Position numbers and translations under genes: made by a program. Source: Branchiostoma floridae (taxonomy: Eukaryota > Chordata > Leptocardii > Amphioxiformes > Branchiostomatidae). Taken from it: a DNA stretch of 64,000 bases. Below are positions 37,614 through 48,203 of the stretch, one piece after another. The notes below the pieces were generated by a model. It searched no databases, was not told the DNA's origin, and was given only the letters and a program-made list of their open reading frames with translations. Where the stretch lies: the NCBI RefSeq assembly GCF_000003815.2, contig NC_049986.1, positions 7,099,757 to 7,163,756 on the forward strand. Reading direction: 5' to 3'. Within the stretch, counting starts at the first letter, position 1. Each line of letters begins with the position of its first letter.

Positions 37614-37965
37614 CTATACGATGAAAAGACACATAATTGAAGTTTTGCTATTAGAAACCTGGTACTTAGTTGGGAATTCATTATATATTTCTTTGCAAAA
37701 ACAGAGGAAGATAAGTCATCAGACTTATGATATATCATCACCTCAGTATATTCACATCAGGTGAACGTGATGACATATTGCCTGCCCAGTTCCTATAACC
37801 ATCGAATAAACCACCAAGTGAAAAGTGCGCACCCTCATAATGTAATGGTACAAACAAACAGAATAACAATGCTTGGTGGGTAGCCAATGAAATTACGGCT
37901 TCATAATCAATATCAAATGGGAGCTCCTGATTGGCCAATAGCATCTTGCTAACATGCATGATTAC

Positions 37966-38116
37966 CTCATTCTGTTCCCACCAGTTGAGGAGCGCCTGAT
38001 CCATCTTCTCGAACTGCTCGGATCTCTCCACCACCAGCTGGATCGCGTAGCCGCTTCCAGCGAGTAGGATCATGATCATGAAGTTAGCCAGGATCCGGAG
38101 GATCAGGATCAGGCAT
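37966..38116 (-). CDS. tmc: TMC exon 12, TM3
   Basis: The acceptor is GCTTTAG/ATGCCTG and the donor is AATGAG/gtaatc. It encodes CLILILRILANFMIMILLAG, then SGYAIQLVVERS, then ALLNWWEQNE. LR.LANF......GSGY is the TM3 signature, and WW[EN].NE leads into TM4. Confidence 0.95.
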
Positions 38117-38711
38117 CTAAAGCAAAAATCAGACAAACATTTCTACTTCGCTGAGCCTAAATTACAGGTAACCATCCTATCGAAGTAGTGCTTGTACTTT
38201 CAGACAAAAGGATTGTAGACTGCCATTGCGTTTTGTATAGCCAGAGAGAATGCTTTATCTTTATGTTGATCTCAAGCTTGCTCGTTTTGTTTTGTAACCA
38301 TGATATACGCTTAAGATTTCTTACAAGCTTCCAATGATAAAGAAACGGACATTTAGAGTTCCAATGAAAAAGTCCTCTCAAATTGACGCTTGATCATGGC
38401 AGTGATGATGCTAGCCAGGCGCCAAGATATAGAAGTGTTAGAAGATAAGACGCGTGGGAATTATAACTTACTTTTCCTTCATACTGGACGGTTTCAACGC
38501 ATGGTCGGGCAAAGGGAAAGAAAAGTACATCAATTCATATCAAAGTCAAAGTCCAATGATTAATCAATGAATCAATTAATCCATCAATCATAATTCATAA
38601 AGAGGAGAGAAAGATCAATCAATCTATTAATCAAATTGCTTGTATTAAAAACAGTGAATGATTCAAAGGAGCGTGTTAGCATTATCATAAAGCAGCATTA
38701 TTCTACGAGAC

Positions 38712-38755
38712 CTTCTTTCGTCTTTATTCTTTTCCTCTTCTTCAAGAATGGCCTC
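38712..38755 (-). CDS. tmc: TMC exon 11, short charged exon before TM3
   Basis: The acceptor is CAAACAG/GAGGCC. The proposed donor AAGAAG/gtctcg is weak. It encodes EAILEEEEKNKDER plus a split codon, equivalent to the EAI.EE charged linker of TMC1. Using this donor gives exactly the TMC1 spacing to TM3. A better-looking 12-nt microexon candidate lies downstream in the same intron at about 38471-38482. Confidence 0.82.
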
Positions 38756-38829
38756 CTGTTTGGGGGCAAAAAGCAGCGATTACATTACGGCAATACTTAG
38801 ATTACAATCAGAAAATGCCAGTCATAAAG

Positions 38830-39056
38830 CCATAATATCTCACTGCACTTGGGGAACTGGTGCGGCACTGTGGGATTTGACACTGATTTGTTATAATTTA
38901 GATATTGCGTAATACACAAAAGTATGACTGAGAACACAACAAAGTAAATTTAAAAAAAAAACGTAAGAAAACTCATTCTTTATCTCTAAAACTCGTTGAG
39001 CATTTTTCGAACCCCGCAGTGCCACACAGGTGCCGCATGTGCAGTGCGATACCACA
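38830..39056 (+). mobile_element. MITE family A copy 9, in TMC intron 10
   Basis: Ends ATATCTCACTGCACTTGGGG and CATGTGCAGTGCGATACCAC. Slightly shortened internally. Same orientation of the core as copy 3. Confidence 0.9.
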
Positions 39057-39277
39057 ATAACAATAGCTTACAATGGCCTACAACGATAGTTTTCACCGCC
39101 TACGCAAACCCATTTGCTGTTGTCACTATGGGCCTTTGTACATGTTGTATCTGATTACATGTTTTTATAGGGAATACCTATCTTAGGCTATAGGCTATTT
39201 GAAATGTATGACAAAGACAATAACGACCAATAATCATATATAATATATGATATCTAAGACAAAGGAATATTTGTCAC

Positions 39278-39425
39278 CCTGATTCCAGTTGAGATGGCAG
39301 CAAATTTGTTATCAGCGGTGTCTGACTGTCCGATGAGGTAATCCCAGCCACAGAACACCTTCCAGCAGAACGTGAACTGGTCATCTTCAGTGGACAGCTT
39401 CGCCATGCGGGAGTTCTTCGCCATT
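39278..39425 (-). CDS. tmc: TMC exon 10, WDYLIG intracellular loop
   Basis: The acceptor is ATCTACAG/AATGGCG and the donor is ATCAGG/gtgaca. It encodes MAKNSRMAKLSTEDDQFTFC, WKVFCGWDYLIG and then TADNKFAAISTGIR. F.F.WK[VM]F..WDYLIG....ADNKF is one of the most conserved TMC motifs, in the TM2-TM3 cytosolic loop. Confidence 0.96.
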
Positions 39426-39891
39426 CTGTAGATCACAGGAAAGGATACTTTGCTTATCCAGACAGCGTTAACCAGTGATTCTGACTGGTAAAAGAGCAAA
39501 GGGAAGCATTTACGTGCTAATGAGTTGGTCAATTGAAGGTCTTAATATAATAACTGAAATATACATACATGCACATGCCGTTCCCTATATCTGAATGTTG
39601 TTCATTAAGTGTCTAAATTACTTCTTAGATTTTACGCATCACATTTATGTTATCATTTTTATAACTTCATTGTTTGGTGGGCCGACTACTCTGTCTTTGC
39701 AGCCAGGGGCTGATTTGTGAGGAGCTTACAATAGGCGAAGCTAGATCTCGAGGGTCTGGAGCGGCTGCGATTCGGCCTCAATATGTTAGTAATTGCCCCA
39801 GGTGCAGCCAAATGACTGTAGTGTTTGATCCACTCACATTGGAAAAGACCCCTACTCTTTTCAATAAAGCAGCATTATTTGTGGGGCCGCG

Positions 39892-40205
39892 TAGCACAGT
39901 GGTAGTGTATTCGGCCCGTGACCGAGAGGTCGCCGGTTCGAATCCGCCTGCCGTGTTGCCGGTCTTGTGCCCTTGGGAAAGGCACTTTACACGACTTTCC
40001 TCACTTTACTCAAGTGAAAATGAGTCGTCCCTCGGATAGGACGTTAAATGGAGGTCCCGGGGGTGGAGCCACACCCCGGGCACGTAAAAGAACCCGCCAC
40101 ATGTGCGATGGTGCGATGTACGGCCAAAATGGGGTAGGGAATTTCCCGAGGAGCCTCGTAACCCCTGCTTCGCCTATTGAGTCAGTGAAGTCAAGCTTGC
40201 TTGAA
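39892..40205 (+). mobile_element. tRNA-derived SINE copy, antisense in TMC intron 9
   Basis: The head GGGGCCGCGTAGCACAGTGG with GGTTCGAATCC about 45 bases later is a tRNA-like Pol III box A/box B pair. The body holds TTGTGCCCTTGGGAAAGGCA, CTTTACACGACTTTCC, GATAGGACGTTAAATGGAGG and AAAGAACCCGCCACA. The same body is found reverse-complemented at about 47030-47300. The 3' end is approximate. Confidence 0.88.
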
Positions 40206-40359
40206 GCTTGATGTTTCTGACTTAGGGAGAAGAGATGCTGCTACAGGTATCGCTATGGGCCGCTCTTCATCACCATGATGGTAACATCAGGCCCTACGAA
40301 CATGATTTAGAAAAAAATGGAAACGGAATTGAGGGAACACTTGTTAAGTAGATTTCGTA

Positions 40360-40425
40360 AGGATTCCCAAGGGCACAATATAGATGACACATAAACGGAT
40401 TCGACCTCTGTGTTCTGGACGAATT
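40360..40425 (-). mobile_element. Fragment of the same tRNA-derived SINE
   Basis: GGATTCCCAAGGGCACAATA and then ACGGATTCGACC match, in reverse orientation, the box B and CCCTTGGGAA region of the full copy just upstream. Heavily decayed. Confidence 0.45.
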
Positions 40426-40556
40426 CTCGTCAGCATTGTCTACTTAATAAGTTTTTTTTTTCAGTCGAAAACCGTGTTAACTACTTTTACACGTAATAAT
40501 GGTTGTCACAATGATATGACATAATTTCACATTTAGATAACAATTATTTTCCTCTT

Positions 40557-40973
<417 letters not shown>

Positions 40974-41161
40974 TTAGTTTATTTTAACGATGTATTTGAA
41001 ACAAAATGAATGAAGACAATCTATGAATTATTGATATAAAGGTATAAGTGGTCAATAGTACGACCTGACACACGTATATAGTTTACTAACGTTATGTATT
41101 GTATATCAATTACACAATAAGCAAAAGAAGAAAAAAAATGTACTGATAAAAGGACCATGTA

Positions 41162-41261
41162 NNNNNNNNNNNNNNNNNNNNNNNNNNNNNNNNNNNNNNN
41201 NNNNNNNNNNNNNNNNNNNNNNNNNNNNNNNNNNNNNNNNNNNNNNNNNNNNNNNNNNNNN
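41162..41261. other. Assembly gap (100 N) inside TMC exon 8
   Basis: It removes the 3' part of exon 8 and its donor. The flanking coding sequence is described in the exon 8 entry. Confidence 0.99.
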
Positions 41262-41323
41262 TGCATTTCTGGTTCTGGTACCGCCTTCCTTGGTAAGGAA
41301 CCGTACTCTAAACCCACGAGAAG
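41262..41323 (-). CDS. tmc: TMC exon 8, partial, cut by assembly gap
   Basis: The acceptor is CTACTTAG/CTTCTC. The visible residues are LLVGLEYGSLPRKAVPEPEM, matching the W.LPYGSLPRK.VPR.E loop after TM1 of TMC1/2. The exon runs into the N run at 41162-41261, so its donor and roughly 15 residues are missing. Phase 0 at the acceptor matches exon 7. Confidence 0.88.
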
Positions 41324-41628
41324 CTAAGTAGATAGATGAAAGATTCGTTATCATATGTGACCCGGTGTAGCAGTCAATAACATACCCTGGCCAAAAAACA
41401 TCCGGGTACATGTTGGTCAGGCCTGTTACACCGGGTATCTTGCTTGCCTTGGATACTTGTACATGTCAACTGCTATACGTTATAAGAATGCAATATCATT
41501 TTCCTCCTTATAACAAAATATACAGTTTTATAGTACTATAACAGGAAAGTACAACATCATTCTGTCAACTCTAGTATGACTTTAAAGAAAAAAATTATTC
41601 TCCCGAATGCTCCAAAATCTTTGCTTAC

Positions 41629-41735
41629 CTCTGGGAGAACCACAAATGACAGCATCAAAATGGACAGGGCGATGTTTATCCAGAACAGCCACCGCAGGAA
41701 AATGAAATATGATGCCACCACCGATCCAAAGTAAC
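41629..41735 (-). CDS. tmc: TMC exon 7, TM1
   Basis: The acceptor is TTTTCAAG/GTTACTT and the donor is CCAGAG/gtaagc. It encodes YFGSVVASYFIFLRWLFWIN, then a hydrophobic run ending SFVVLPE. This is the canonical first transmembrane segment of TMCs (FG..VASYF.FLRW) followed by the LPE junction. Confidence 0.95.
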
Positions 41736-41985
41736 CTTGAAAACAAAGCAATTTCGGAATATGCGACCTTAGATGGTTTAAGACGCATGGGAAATTACGA
41801 GAGCTAGCCGCTACCTTTCACAGAAAGCATAAAACTATCGATAAATCTAACATTTTCATCTCCACTTGACTTTGTATCAACCACAAATGATCACGGGTAT
41901 TTTTTCTGATCTACGCCACTAGAATAACAATCCTTTGTAGTTGTTATGAGTATAATGGAGGGGAACAAAGTAAATCTCTTCTTAC

Positions 41986-42067
41986 TTTCTATCGTTTTTA
42001 TCCTGGTGTCCCAAGGGATAAAGAATGATGCAAAGTTCGCAAGTTCTCTCCTAATTTTCTTCCAAAC
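41986..42067 (-). CDS. tmc: TMC exon 6, IPWDTRIKTIES motif
   Basis: The acceptor is CTTGCAG/GTTTGG and the donor is ATAGAAA/gtaaga. It encodes VWKKIRRELANFASFFIPWD followed by TRIKTIE. The IPW[ED].RIK.IES pattern immediately before TM1 is diagnostic of the TMC family. The last serine codon is split and is completed by exon 7. Confidence 0.95.
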
Positions 42068-42177
42068 CTGCAAGAACAAAGTATTGATACTCACAGGAAA
42101 GGCCAAGCTGAACTGAAGATCAAGCTTCAAAAATCATTGTAACATGGCCAATGCCACAAAGGTAGTAGGTGTGATTT

Positions 42178-42330
42178 CTTTACTCTACTCTACTCTACTC
42201 TACTCTACTCTACTCTACTCTACTCTACTCTACTCTACTCTACTCTACTCTACTCTACTCTACTCTACTCTACTCTACTCTACTCTACTCTCTACTCTAC
42301 TCTACTCCACTTCAATCTACTCTATTCTAC
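42178..42330 (+). repeat. (TCTAC)n pentanucleotide microsatellite
   Basis: More than 20 near-perfect TCTAC units in TMC intron 5, degrading at the right edge. It starts about 55 bp from the exon 5 donor. Confidence 0.97.
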
Positions 42331-42385
42331 GTTTGATCTTAAATGAAGGCGAAATATTTTGATAGATAACACTGTAGGGACATAC

Positions 42386-42461
42386 CCTCTCAGTTGCCTC
42401 TTGGTATCCCCTGCTCTTTGAAAGTTTCCCCTCGTATTTTTCAAGGTAGTCCTGGGCAACT
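42386..42461 (-). CDS. tmc: TMC exon 5, EKYEG motif
   Basis: The acceptor is CACACAG/AGTTGCC and the donor is GAGAGG/gtatgt. It encodes VAQDYLEKYEGKLSKSRGYQ and then EATER, matching the [FY][VL]EKYEG.L motif of the TMC cytosolic N-terminal domain. Phase 2 in and phase 0 out both agree with the neighbouring exons. Confidence 0.92.
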
Positions 42462-43235
42462 CTGTGTGTGGAAATATTCAGATAAATACTAATTACCTTC
42501 GTTGCAACCTAGAACAATGTTTACTTTTTGAAATATCTTTAGCTGAAGCACAGTGCGACATAGTCATTACATTTGTTCATATTCCTGAATGTTCATTGTC
42601 CAACTTCAGTAAAATACCAATTTCATCTAAGAAAACAGCATTGTCGATATGCAAGATTGTTACTGCATAAGGATATTTTAGATGAATCTAATGCAAGCTG
42701 ATTCTTTTTGGCAGGACAAGACATTATAGTCATTCCAGGTTGTCATCAGACATCACTCCTAATAAGGACGAATGTTGCTTGCGTAACTGATTCTAGTCCC
42801 CCCCTTTGCCTTGCCGTTCTTGTCCATGTGAGGCCCATGTGTTTACCATGAAACACCAAGATCATAAGATAAATAAATCTAAGCGACCATAATGTGATGC
42901 CGTATTACATGCTAGCCTACATGACACCTGCGTGGCACGATAGTGGCAAATTTCCCAAAGGGGGTGGGGGCGTGCGTGATTAAAAACTCGACATTGACTC
43001 TGTGCCAAGGAGTGCATTCGTGGTCAACGTTGACGCTATCCGAACTGTGTTGTAGATAATGATAAAGGTTACATCTGTAGATCATAGTGTATTGAATAGC
43101 ACTTAACATGTCTATGAAGTCTGTAACTATATATACAATGATACTTAGATATATCGATCCAGCTTTCAAAACATCAGAGTCACACAATTTTTTCAGACGA
43201 GGTTTTGGGACGTTTGGGCGTATTTTGTGGGTACT

Positions 43236-43474
43236 AAAGGTGCACACTCAGTGCACTTGCATCAAGTCCCTGCGGGGTTTGAAAGATACGAATTTCAGAG
43301 ATAAAGAACGAATTTTCTTACTTTTTGTGTATTTTGTCGTCTTCTAAGTCATACTTGTACGTATTACGCAATATCTAGGTTATAAAAAAATCTAAGAAAA
43401 TGACTAAACAGTGACGCAGTGAACGAACCCCGTAGTGACACAACATTGACGCAAGTGCAGTGAGATTGCATCTT
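43236..43474 (+). mobile_element. MITE family A copy 10, in TMC intron 4
   Basis: Left end AAAGGTGCACACTCAGTGCA and right end GCAGTGAGATTGCATCTTA, the TGCACTCTC subtype. The core is intact. Confidence 0.9.
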
Positions 43475-44214
43475 AAATGACCGGGCGTTTTGACAAGTCT
43501 CATTCTTTCTACGTTTTCCTGTTTTACTTCATTATACGTTTTATTGTTTCAATTGAATTCCTAGCACGTCTTTCCGGACACCATGCTCACTTCTAACCCC
43601 CTCCCCTTTTTGAATATTGCCAATTTATCATCACACCGCCTAAACTTTAATTTAAGGGAAATGACTTGTAGAGGCCGAAAACAATATAGAATCGGCATCA
43701 TATTCGGTCAAAGCCATAAACTTCATAATATTCTGATGGCATTGAGATGGATTCCGGTTGTAACAGCTTTGATTAATAATGCAGGGATGTAGCTTCGCCA
43801 TAGCCGTGTACTTAACCTATCCGAGAAAACGTTACTGATGGTTCTCTTTCAAGTTCTACACGGTTGTCGACATCCGAAATTGTAGGCTTCGCGTGGGAAT
43901 GGAATAATAGATGTAGCTGTTAAAGTTGGTTCTCAGTTGGCAATCCTCGCGCGTAGGTGCTCGCAATAAGATCTAAGACATGGTTGAGAAACATTATGTC
44001 GCTACTGTAGTATATGTACAATCTTTAACATTATATAAAAGAAACAGAAACCAGAAGTTCTGCTGCAATACAATAGAAAGCCACGTGGGGACCTGTGATC
44101 GAAGCTGTCATTCATTTTGCATACATAAACGCAAAAATCAAAATTTCATTAAAAATAATATGCATAAACAGCATCAAAAGTTAAATTGATTAGGTTTTAA
44201 GATGATAGTCTTAC

Positions 44215-44364
44215 TTGAGTGTCTTGAGCTTTTTCTTCATCCTCCAGGGCTGTTTGCGGATGGCTTCTATGATCTCCTTCTGTCTCTGGATGTTCTCCAG
44301 GATTTCTTCTTCTGTCGGTTCTTCATCGCTACTAGCACCAGGTTTTAATACGTCATCACTGTCC
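44215..44364 (-). CDS. tmc: TMC exon 4, pre-TM1 helix with PWRM motif
   Basis: The acceptor is GTACACAG/GGACAG and the donor is CTCAA/gtaaga. It encodes an acidic segment (ASSDEEPTEEEILENI) followed by IRKQPWRMKKKLKTLK. The latter matches the conserved cytosolic helix that precedes TM1 in TMC proteins (a PW[KR]M[RK]KK pattern). The intron on its upstream side carries an array derived from this acceptor tract. Confidence 0.92.
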
Positions 44365-44367
44365 CTG

Positions 44368-44860
44368 TGTACAACAAAAATACATGTCATCAGACATGTC
44401 ATTGGTCAACACTGTATGTATGGAACGCAAAAAAACATTCGTTATGAGACATGTCATTGGTCAACACTGTATGTATGGAAAACAAAAACATTCGTTATGA
44501 GACCTATTATTGGTCAACACTGCATGTATGGAACACAAACATTTGTCAATTAGGCCTGTCATTGGTCAACACTATGTGCAACACAACCATTTGTCAATCA
44601 GACCTGTCATTGGTCAACACTATGAACAACAAAAACACTTGTCATCAGACCTGCTTATTGGTCAACACTGTATGGATGGAACACAAACATTTGTCAATTA
44701 TACCTGTCATTGGTCAACACTATGAACAACAAAAACACCTGTTATCAGACATGTTATTGGTCAAAGCTGTATGCATGGAAGTCAAAACATTCGTTATCAG
44801 ACCTGTCATTGGTCAACAAATTAAACATTTGTCATTCCGTCGTGTTATTGGTCAACATTA
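44368..44860 (-). repeat. ~50-bp minisatellite derived from the TMC exon 4 acceptor tract
   Basis: ATTGGTCAACA recurs at about 44401, 44456, 44509, 44561, 44609, 44657, 44709, 44756, 44808 and 44847 (39-55 bp spacing). On the transcribed strand units include TCTGATGACAAGTGTTTTTG and TTGTTCATAG, which resemble the true acceptor tract TGATGACATGTATTTTTGTTG and TACACAG beside exon 4. Each unit also contains a CCAAT box on that strand. Open frames through the array have no support as genes. Confidence 0.88.
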
Positions 44861-45429
44861 TGTACAATACAAACTATTTTTATGCGGCCTGTCATTGCAA
44901 AGCCTGGAAAATGAAGTATCATCAGATTATAAGTGGGCAAATTGTACCAGCATACAAGGGTCCTTCACAAAGTTATATATTTTATATCTATATATATTAA
45001 AATGTCAAGAAGATATATCCTTAACCTTTGTGCCAAATTTAATTTCATTTGACTGAAAAATTAGCTTTTTATAAATCCAATGACACTAATTTTTGAAGGA
45101 CCTTCGTAGATATAGATTTCAAACAAATCTATTGCATTCAGGATTTTATCTAAAGAGAACCATCACAAGAGCCCAATCGCAAAAGATGGCTTCCGAAATT
45201 TGGTTTCACAGTGGACAATTCATTTCGGATAGCCATATATTCTAGAGACTCTACCGACCGGTCCTTGCAGCTGAAGTTCCGCCGGAGATAGTCCAGGTTC
45301 TCCCGTTGACATTTCCGGATGGATATGTGCGACTTGCGCGCTGGTCGGTGGTCAAGCGACCGGACATTCACGTTCAGCGGTACCAGGACAGGCATGGCCG
45401 GACGTTCTCTCACACCACGAGCGATCCAT

Positions 45430-45655
45430 AAGACGGACCTAGACTCCTAGAAGAAGATCCCAAGTCTCCGAAAGGTAGTGTAGACTACATCGGCACGCTT
45501 CCCTATCTCTGGAGTGTTGACAGGACAGGCTTCTCTCACACAACGAGCAATCGACAAGATGAACCAAGACTCCTAGAAGAAGATCCCAAGTCTCCGAAAG
45601 GTAGTTTAGACTACAACAGCAAAGATCCCCTATCTCAGGAGTGTTGCAGTTGCTT
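45430..45655 (+). repeat. Two-copy tandem duplication, 126-bp period
   Basis: AGACTCCTAGAAGAAGATCC starts at 45441 and 45567. Both continue AAGTCTCCGAAAGGTAGT and end near GGAGTGTTG. It lies in TMC intron 3. Confidence 0.9.
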
Positions 45656-46089
45656 GGTTAATGCACTTTGCCGCCTAAAGTATCAATAAGGTCGTCTTTC
45701 TCATTGAAGTAGAACATCCATCAGTCTTGAGGTGAAGTACTCTAGCTGCGCTGTTGGCCTCCACAATCCACTTAGATCACTGTTGGGGCGTTTTATACCG
45801 AGAAAGGTACATACGTGATCGCTTCTCGAAACTCCCATTTCTCAATGAAAGTAGATTAGATGTTGGGACGCCGTCCAGTGTGTACCCTTCGGGAGTAATC
45901 GCTAGACTAGAATCGACGCCCCTAACCTTCGTAAAACCTCTAACACTTTCCGTGATTTCTCTGTTGGATAACTGGCGACATCTACACCCTTTGCTGCACG
46001 AAACGCTAACATGAAGCCTTGGGGACCGGTGTGATGTTTCTTGCGGTCTTTTGACGTCTCTGAGTCTACTTGCTTGAAGATTTCCGTCG

Positions 46090-46400
46090 CTGAAGAATGT
46101 CTCACCAAGAGCGGCCACACAGCCACCTTTTCCTGAAAACCTTTGGCCGATCGTACGTACGTCCAACGGTGATTGCCACGGTTATAACGTTATTAGAGCA
46201 TTGATTGGCCACGTAGAGAAACCCGTAGCTCAAGTACACAACAAGTAGACAGCATAATGGATGACATAGGGCTGACGAATGTCTCACCAAGAGCAGCCAA
46301 ACAGCCACTTGAAAACCTTTGCCGACCGCACGTACTTCCAACAGTGATTGTCACGGTTATAACTTTATTACAGCTCTGTTTCACCAAGGGGACAAGCCCG
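46090..46400 (+). repeat. Two-copy duplication, about 182-bp period
   Basis: GAATGTCTCACCAAGAGC starts at 46095 and 46277, each followed by GCC.AACAGCCAC, AAACCTTTG.CCGA and GGTTATAAC. Diverged copies in TMC intron 3. No function is seen. Confidence 0.88.
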
Positions 46401-46853
46401 TAGTTCCAGCACACAACAAGCAGACAGCATAATAGCTTTTACTGACTGCCCACGTGTGCATCAACGCTCCACTGGGAGCATTAGATGTAACAATAGGTGA
46501 ACTATATATTAGAGATTTTGTAGCTTTTCACCTATAATCTCTCTTCAAAGATTGCTACTAATATGTCAAAGGTCTACCTCATTCCATAGGTTAAACGAGA
46601 ACCGTTATTTCGCCTTTTTTAAAATCACAAAACGATCCATCAGTGTCGGTATCGATCGACCTAGCTGTGATTTAAGAGGGCTGCCTCCATCCAGGAAACG
46701 ATCACAGAGGAGGAATCCCAAAACGTGCCCTTACGTGGACTTAGAGTACATCGTACCGCGTAATTTGGACCTTTGATTGATAGATGCAGACTTGTGAACC
46801 TAGAGTTGGCCTTGATAAGTCGTGATCATGAGACTACAACGATTTTCCTACAT

Positions 46854-47003
46854 AAAGGTGATATCTGACTGCACTTTGGGCATGGGTGTGGGACTGTTAT
46901 TTTCGCCGATTTTTTTTTAATGATTTATATATTGCGTAATATGTAAAAGTATTAGAAGACAATAAAATAAGAAAAGAAATTCGTTGAGTAATCTTTCGAA
47001 GCC
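46854..47003 (+). mobile_element. MITE family A copy 11, truncated
   Basis: Left end AAAGGTGATATCTGACTGCAC and the AT-rich core are present. The right TIR is lost after TAATCTTTCGAAGCC, where the SINE-bearing segment begins. Confidence 0.8.
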
Positions 47004-47029
47004 TCTCTTTACTTTTTCTGGTGACCCAC

Positions 47030-47305
47030 CACGATAAACCTTTCTCTGTAGTCCAAGCGAGTCTAGCTTTCAAATATCTCTGATTCACTCGACTCCTTGC
47101 CCCAGGTCTCCCCTCCGGGTAAATGCTGTTAATCACCATCGTGTGGGGGTTCTTTAACGTGCCTGGGGTATGGCTCTCCCCAGACACTGGACCTCCATTT
47201 TACGTCCTATCCGTGGGACGGATAAGCCGTGTAAAGTGCCTTTCCTAAGGGCACAAGATCGGTGACACGTAGCCGGATTCGAACACGCTTTCGCTGCCCA
47301 ACACG
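47030..47305 (-). mobile_element. tRNA-derived SINE copy, sense in TMC intron 3
   Basis: On the minus strand it has TGTTCGAATCCGGC (box B), CTTGTGCCCTTAGGAAAGGC, ACTTTACACGGCTTATCC, GGATAGGACGTAAAATGGAG and TTAAAGAACCCCCACACGAT. It is the same family as the copy at 39892. It lies about 65 bp downstream of the exon 3 donor. Confidence 0.85.
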
Positions 47306-47369
47306 ATCTCTCTTGTTTCCAGCTGAAATCAAAAGACAGAGTAACACCTTACTTAAGCTACTTACGCAC

Positions 47370-47567
47370 CAGTCACTTCCTTCGTCCTTTGGTAGCAGTT
47401 TCTTCAGCACACCCTCCTCCACCCGGCTCATCCTCCGAACCCTCCGCCGGTCCAGTCTGTTCCTCCGGCGGCTCTCCTGCATCACTCTCCCCGCCGCACT
47501 CCGCCAGCGGCCAGCGGCTCCTTCCTGCTCCTCCCCAGCTACCTCAATCTTTGTCTCCTCTAAGCTC
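47370..47567 (-). CDS. tmc: TMC exon 3, highly charged N-terminal region
   Basis: The acceptor is TTCCCTAG/GAGCTTAG and the donor is GACTG/gtgcgt. It encodes an Arg/Glu-rich stretch ending VLKKLLPKDEGSDW. The other two frames contain stops. Phase 2 joins it to exon 4, giving GSDW-DSDDVLKPG. A long TAC trinucleotide tract lies in the intron just upstream of the acceptor. Confidence 0.8.
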
Positions 47568-47598
47568 CTAGGGAAAAAGTAGAATAGCAAACTTGCGT

Positions 47599-47599
47599 T

Positions 47600-47632
<33 letters not shown>

Positions 47633-47633
47633 A

Positions 47634-47702
<69 letters not shown>

Positions 47703-47775
47703 CAGTAGTAGTAGTAGTAGTAGTAGAAAGAGTAAAAGTAGTAGTAGTAGTTACTGTAGCAGTACATGTAGTAGC
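47599..47775 (+). repeat. (TAG)n trinucleotide microsatellite
   Basis: About 50 TAG/GTA units with a few interruptions. On the TMC transcript it reads as a CTA/TAC pyrimidine-containing tract ending about 30 bp before the exon 3 acceptor. Poly-Ser and poly-Tyr frames here are artefacts. Confidence 0.97.
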
Positions 47776-47988
47776 TAAAATGTGCTCTACATGACCACAG
47801 TCGATAGCGTGTGATGATATTCAATGATTATAACTCCTTGTGTACATATCTTGTTCTGATAAAGAAATGTATGCGACAACCTGCCATTTCAGAGACTCGA
47901 ATATCTCTATTGTTGACAACTTATACGATTCCGTTTTCTAAATATAACGTTACCGTACTATGACGAAAGAAACTGGTGTTTTTCTTAC

Positions 47989-48203
47989 TCGATAGAAGCT
48001 ACGTTGACTGGAGATTTGATTTGGCTCCTTCTTGAACCCTGGTCAGCCCTTTGTTTTCCTTGGGGAGTGCCCTGCTCCGCCCTTCGCTTGGACTGGGGCG
48101 TTTCTTGCACCGCCCTCTGCTTGCACAGGGGCGTTCCCTGCTCGGCTCTCCGTTTGCCCTGGGGCGTACCCTGCTCGGCTCTGCGCTTAACCTGTGGCGT
48201 ACC
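47989..48203 (-). CDS. tmc: TMC exon 2, five 11-residue basic repeats
   Basis: The acceptor is CTTCCAG/GGTACG and the donor is ATCGA/gtaaga. It encodes about five tandem 11-residue repeats of the type GTPQGKRRAEQ (33 nt each), then a tail SQIKSPVNVASIE. The frame joins exon 1 in phase 0 and exon 3 in phase 2, making ...VASIE-SLEETK.... The repeats are basic and hydrophilic, which fits the charged cytosolic N-terminus of TMC1/TMC2. They have no function I recognise. Confidence 0.7.

Noticed and set aside
44451-45056. 201-codon plus-strand frame
   Set aside because: It runs through the ~50-bp array in a TMC intron and antisense to the gene, with no family resemblance.
45150-45413. Additional TMC exon from an 87-codon minus-strand frame
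   Set aside because: Exons 3 and 4 already join in phase, and this segment has no TMC similarity. It could still be an alternative 5' exon but nothing shows it.
47207-47824. 205-codon frame containing poly-Tyr and a TMC exon
   Set aside because: Only 47370-47567 is exon. The rest is an intronic trinucleotide repeat and a SINE.
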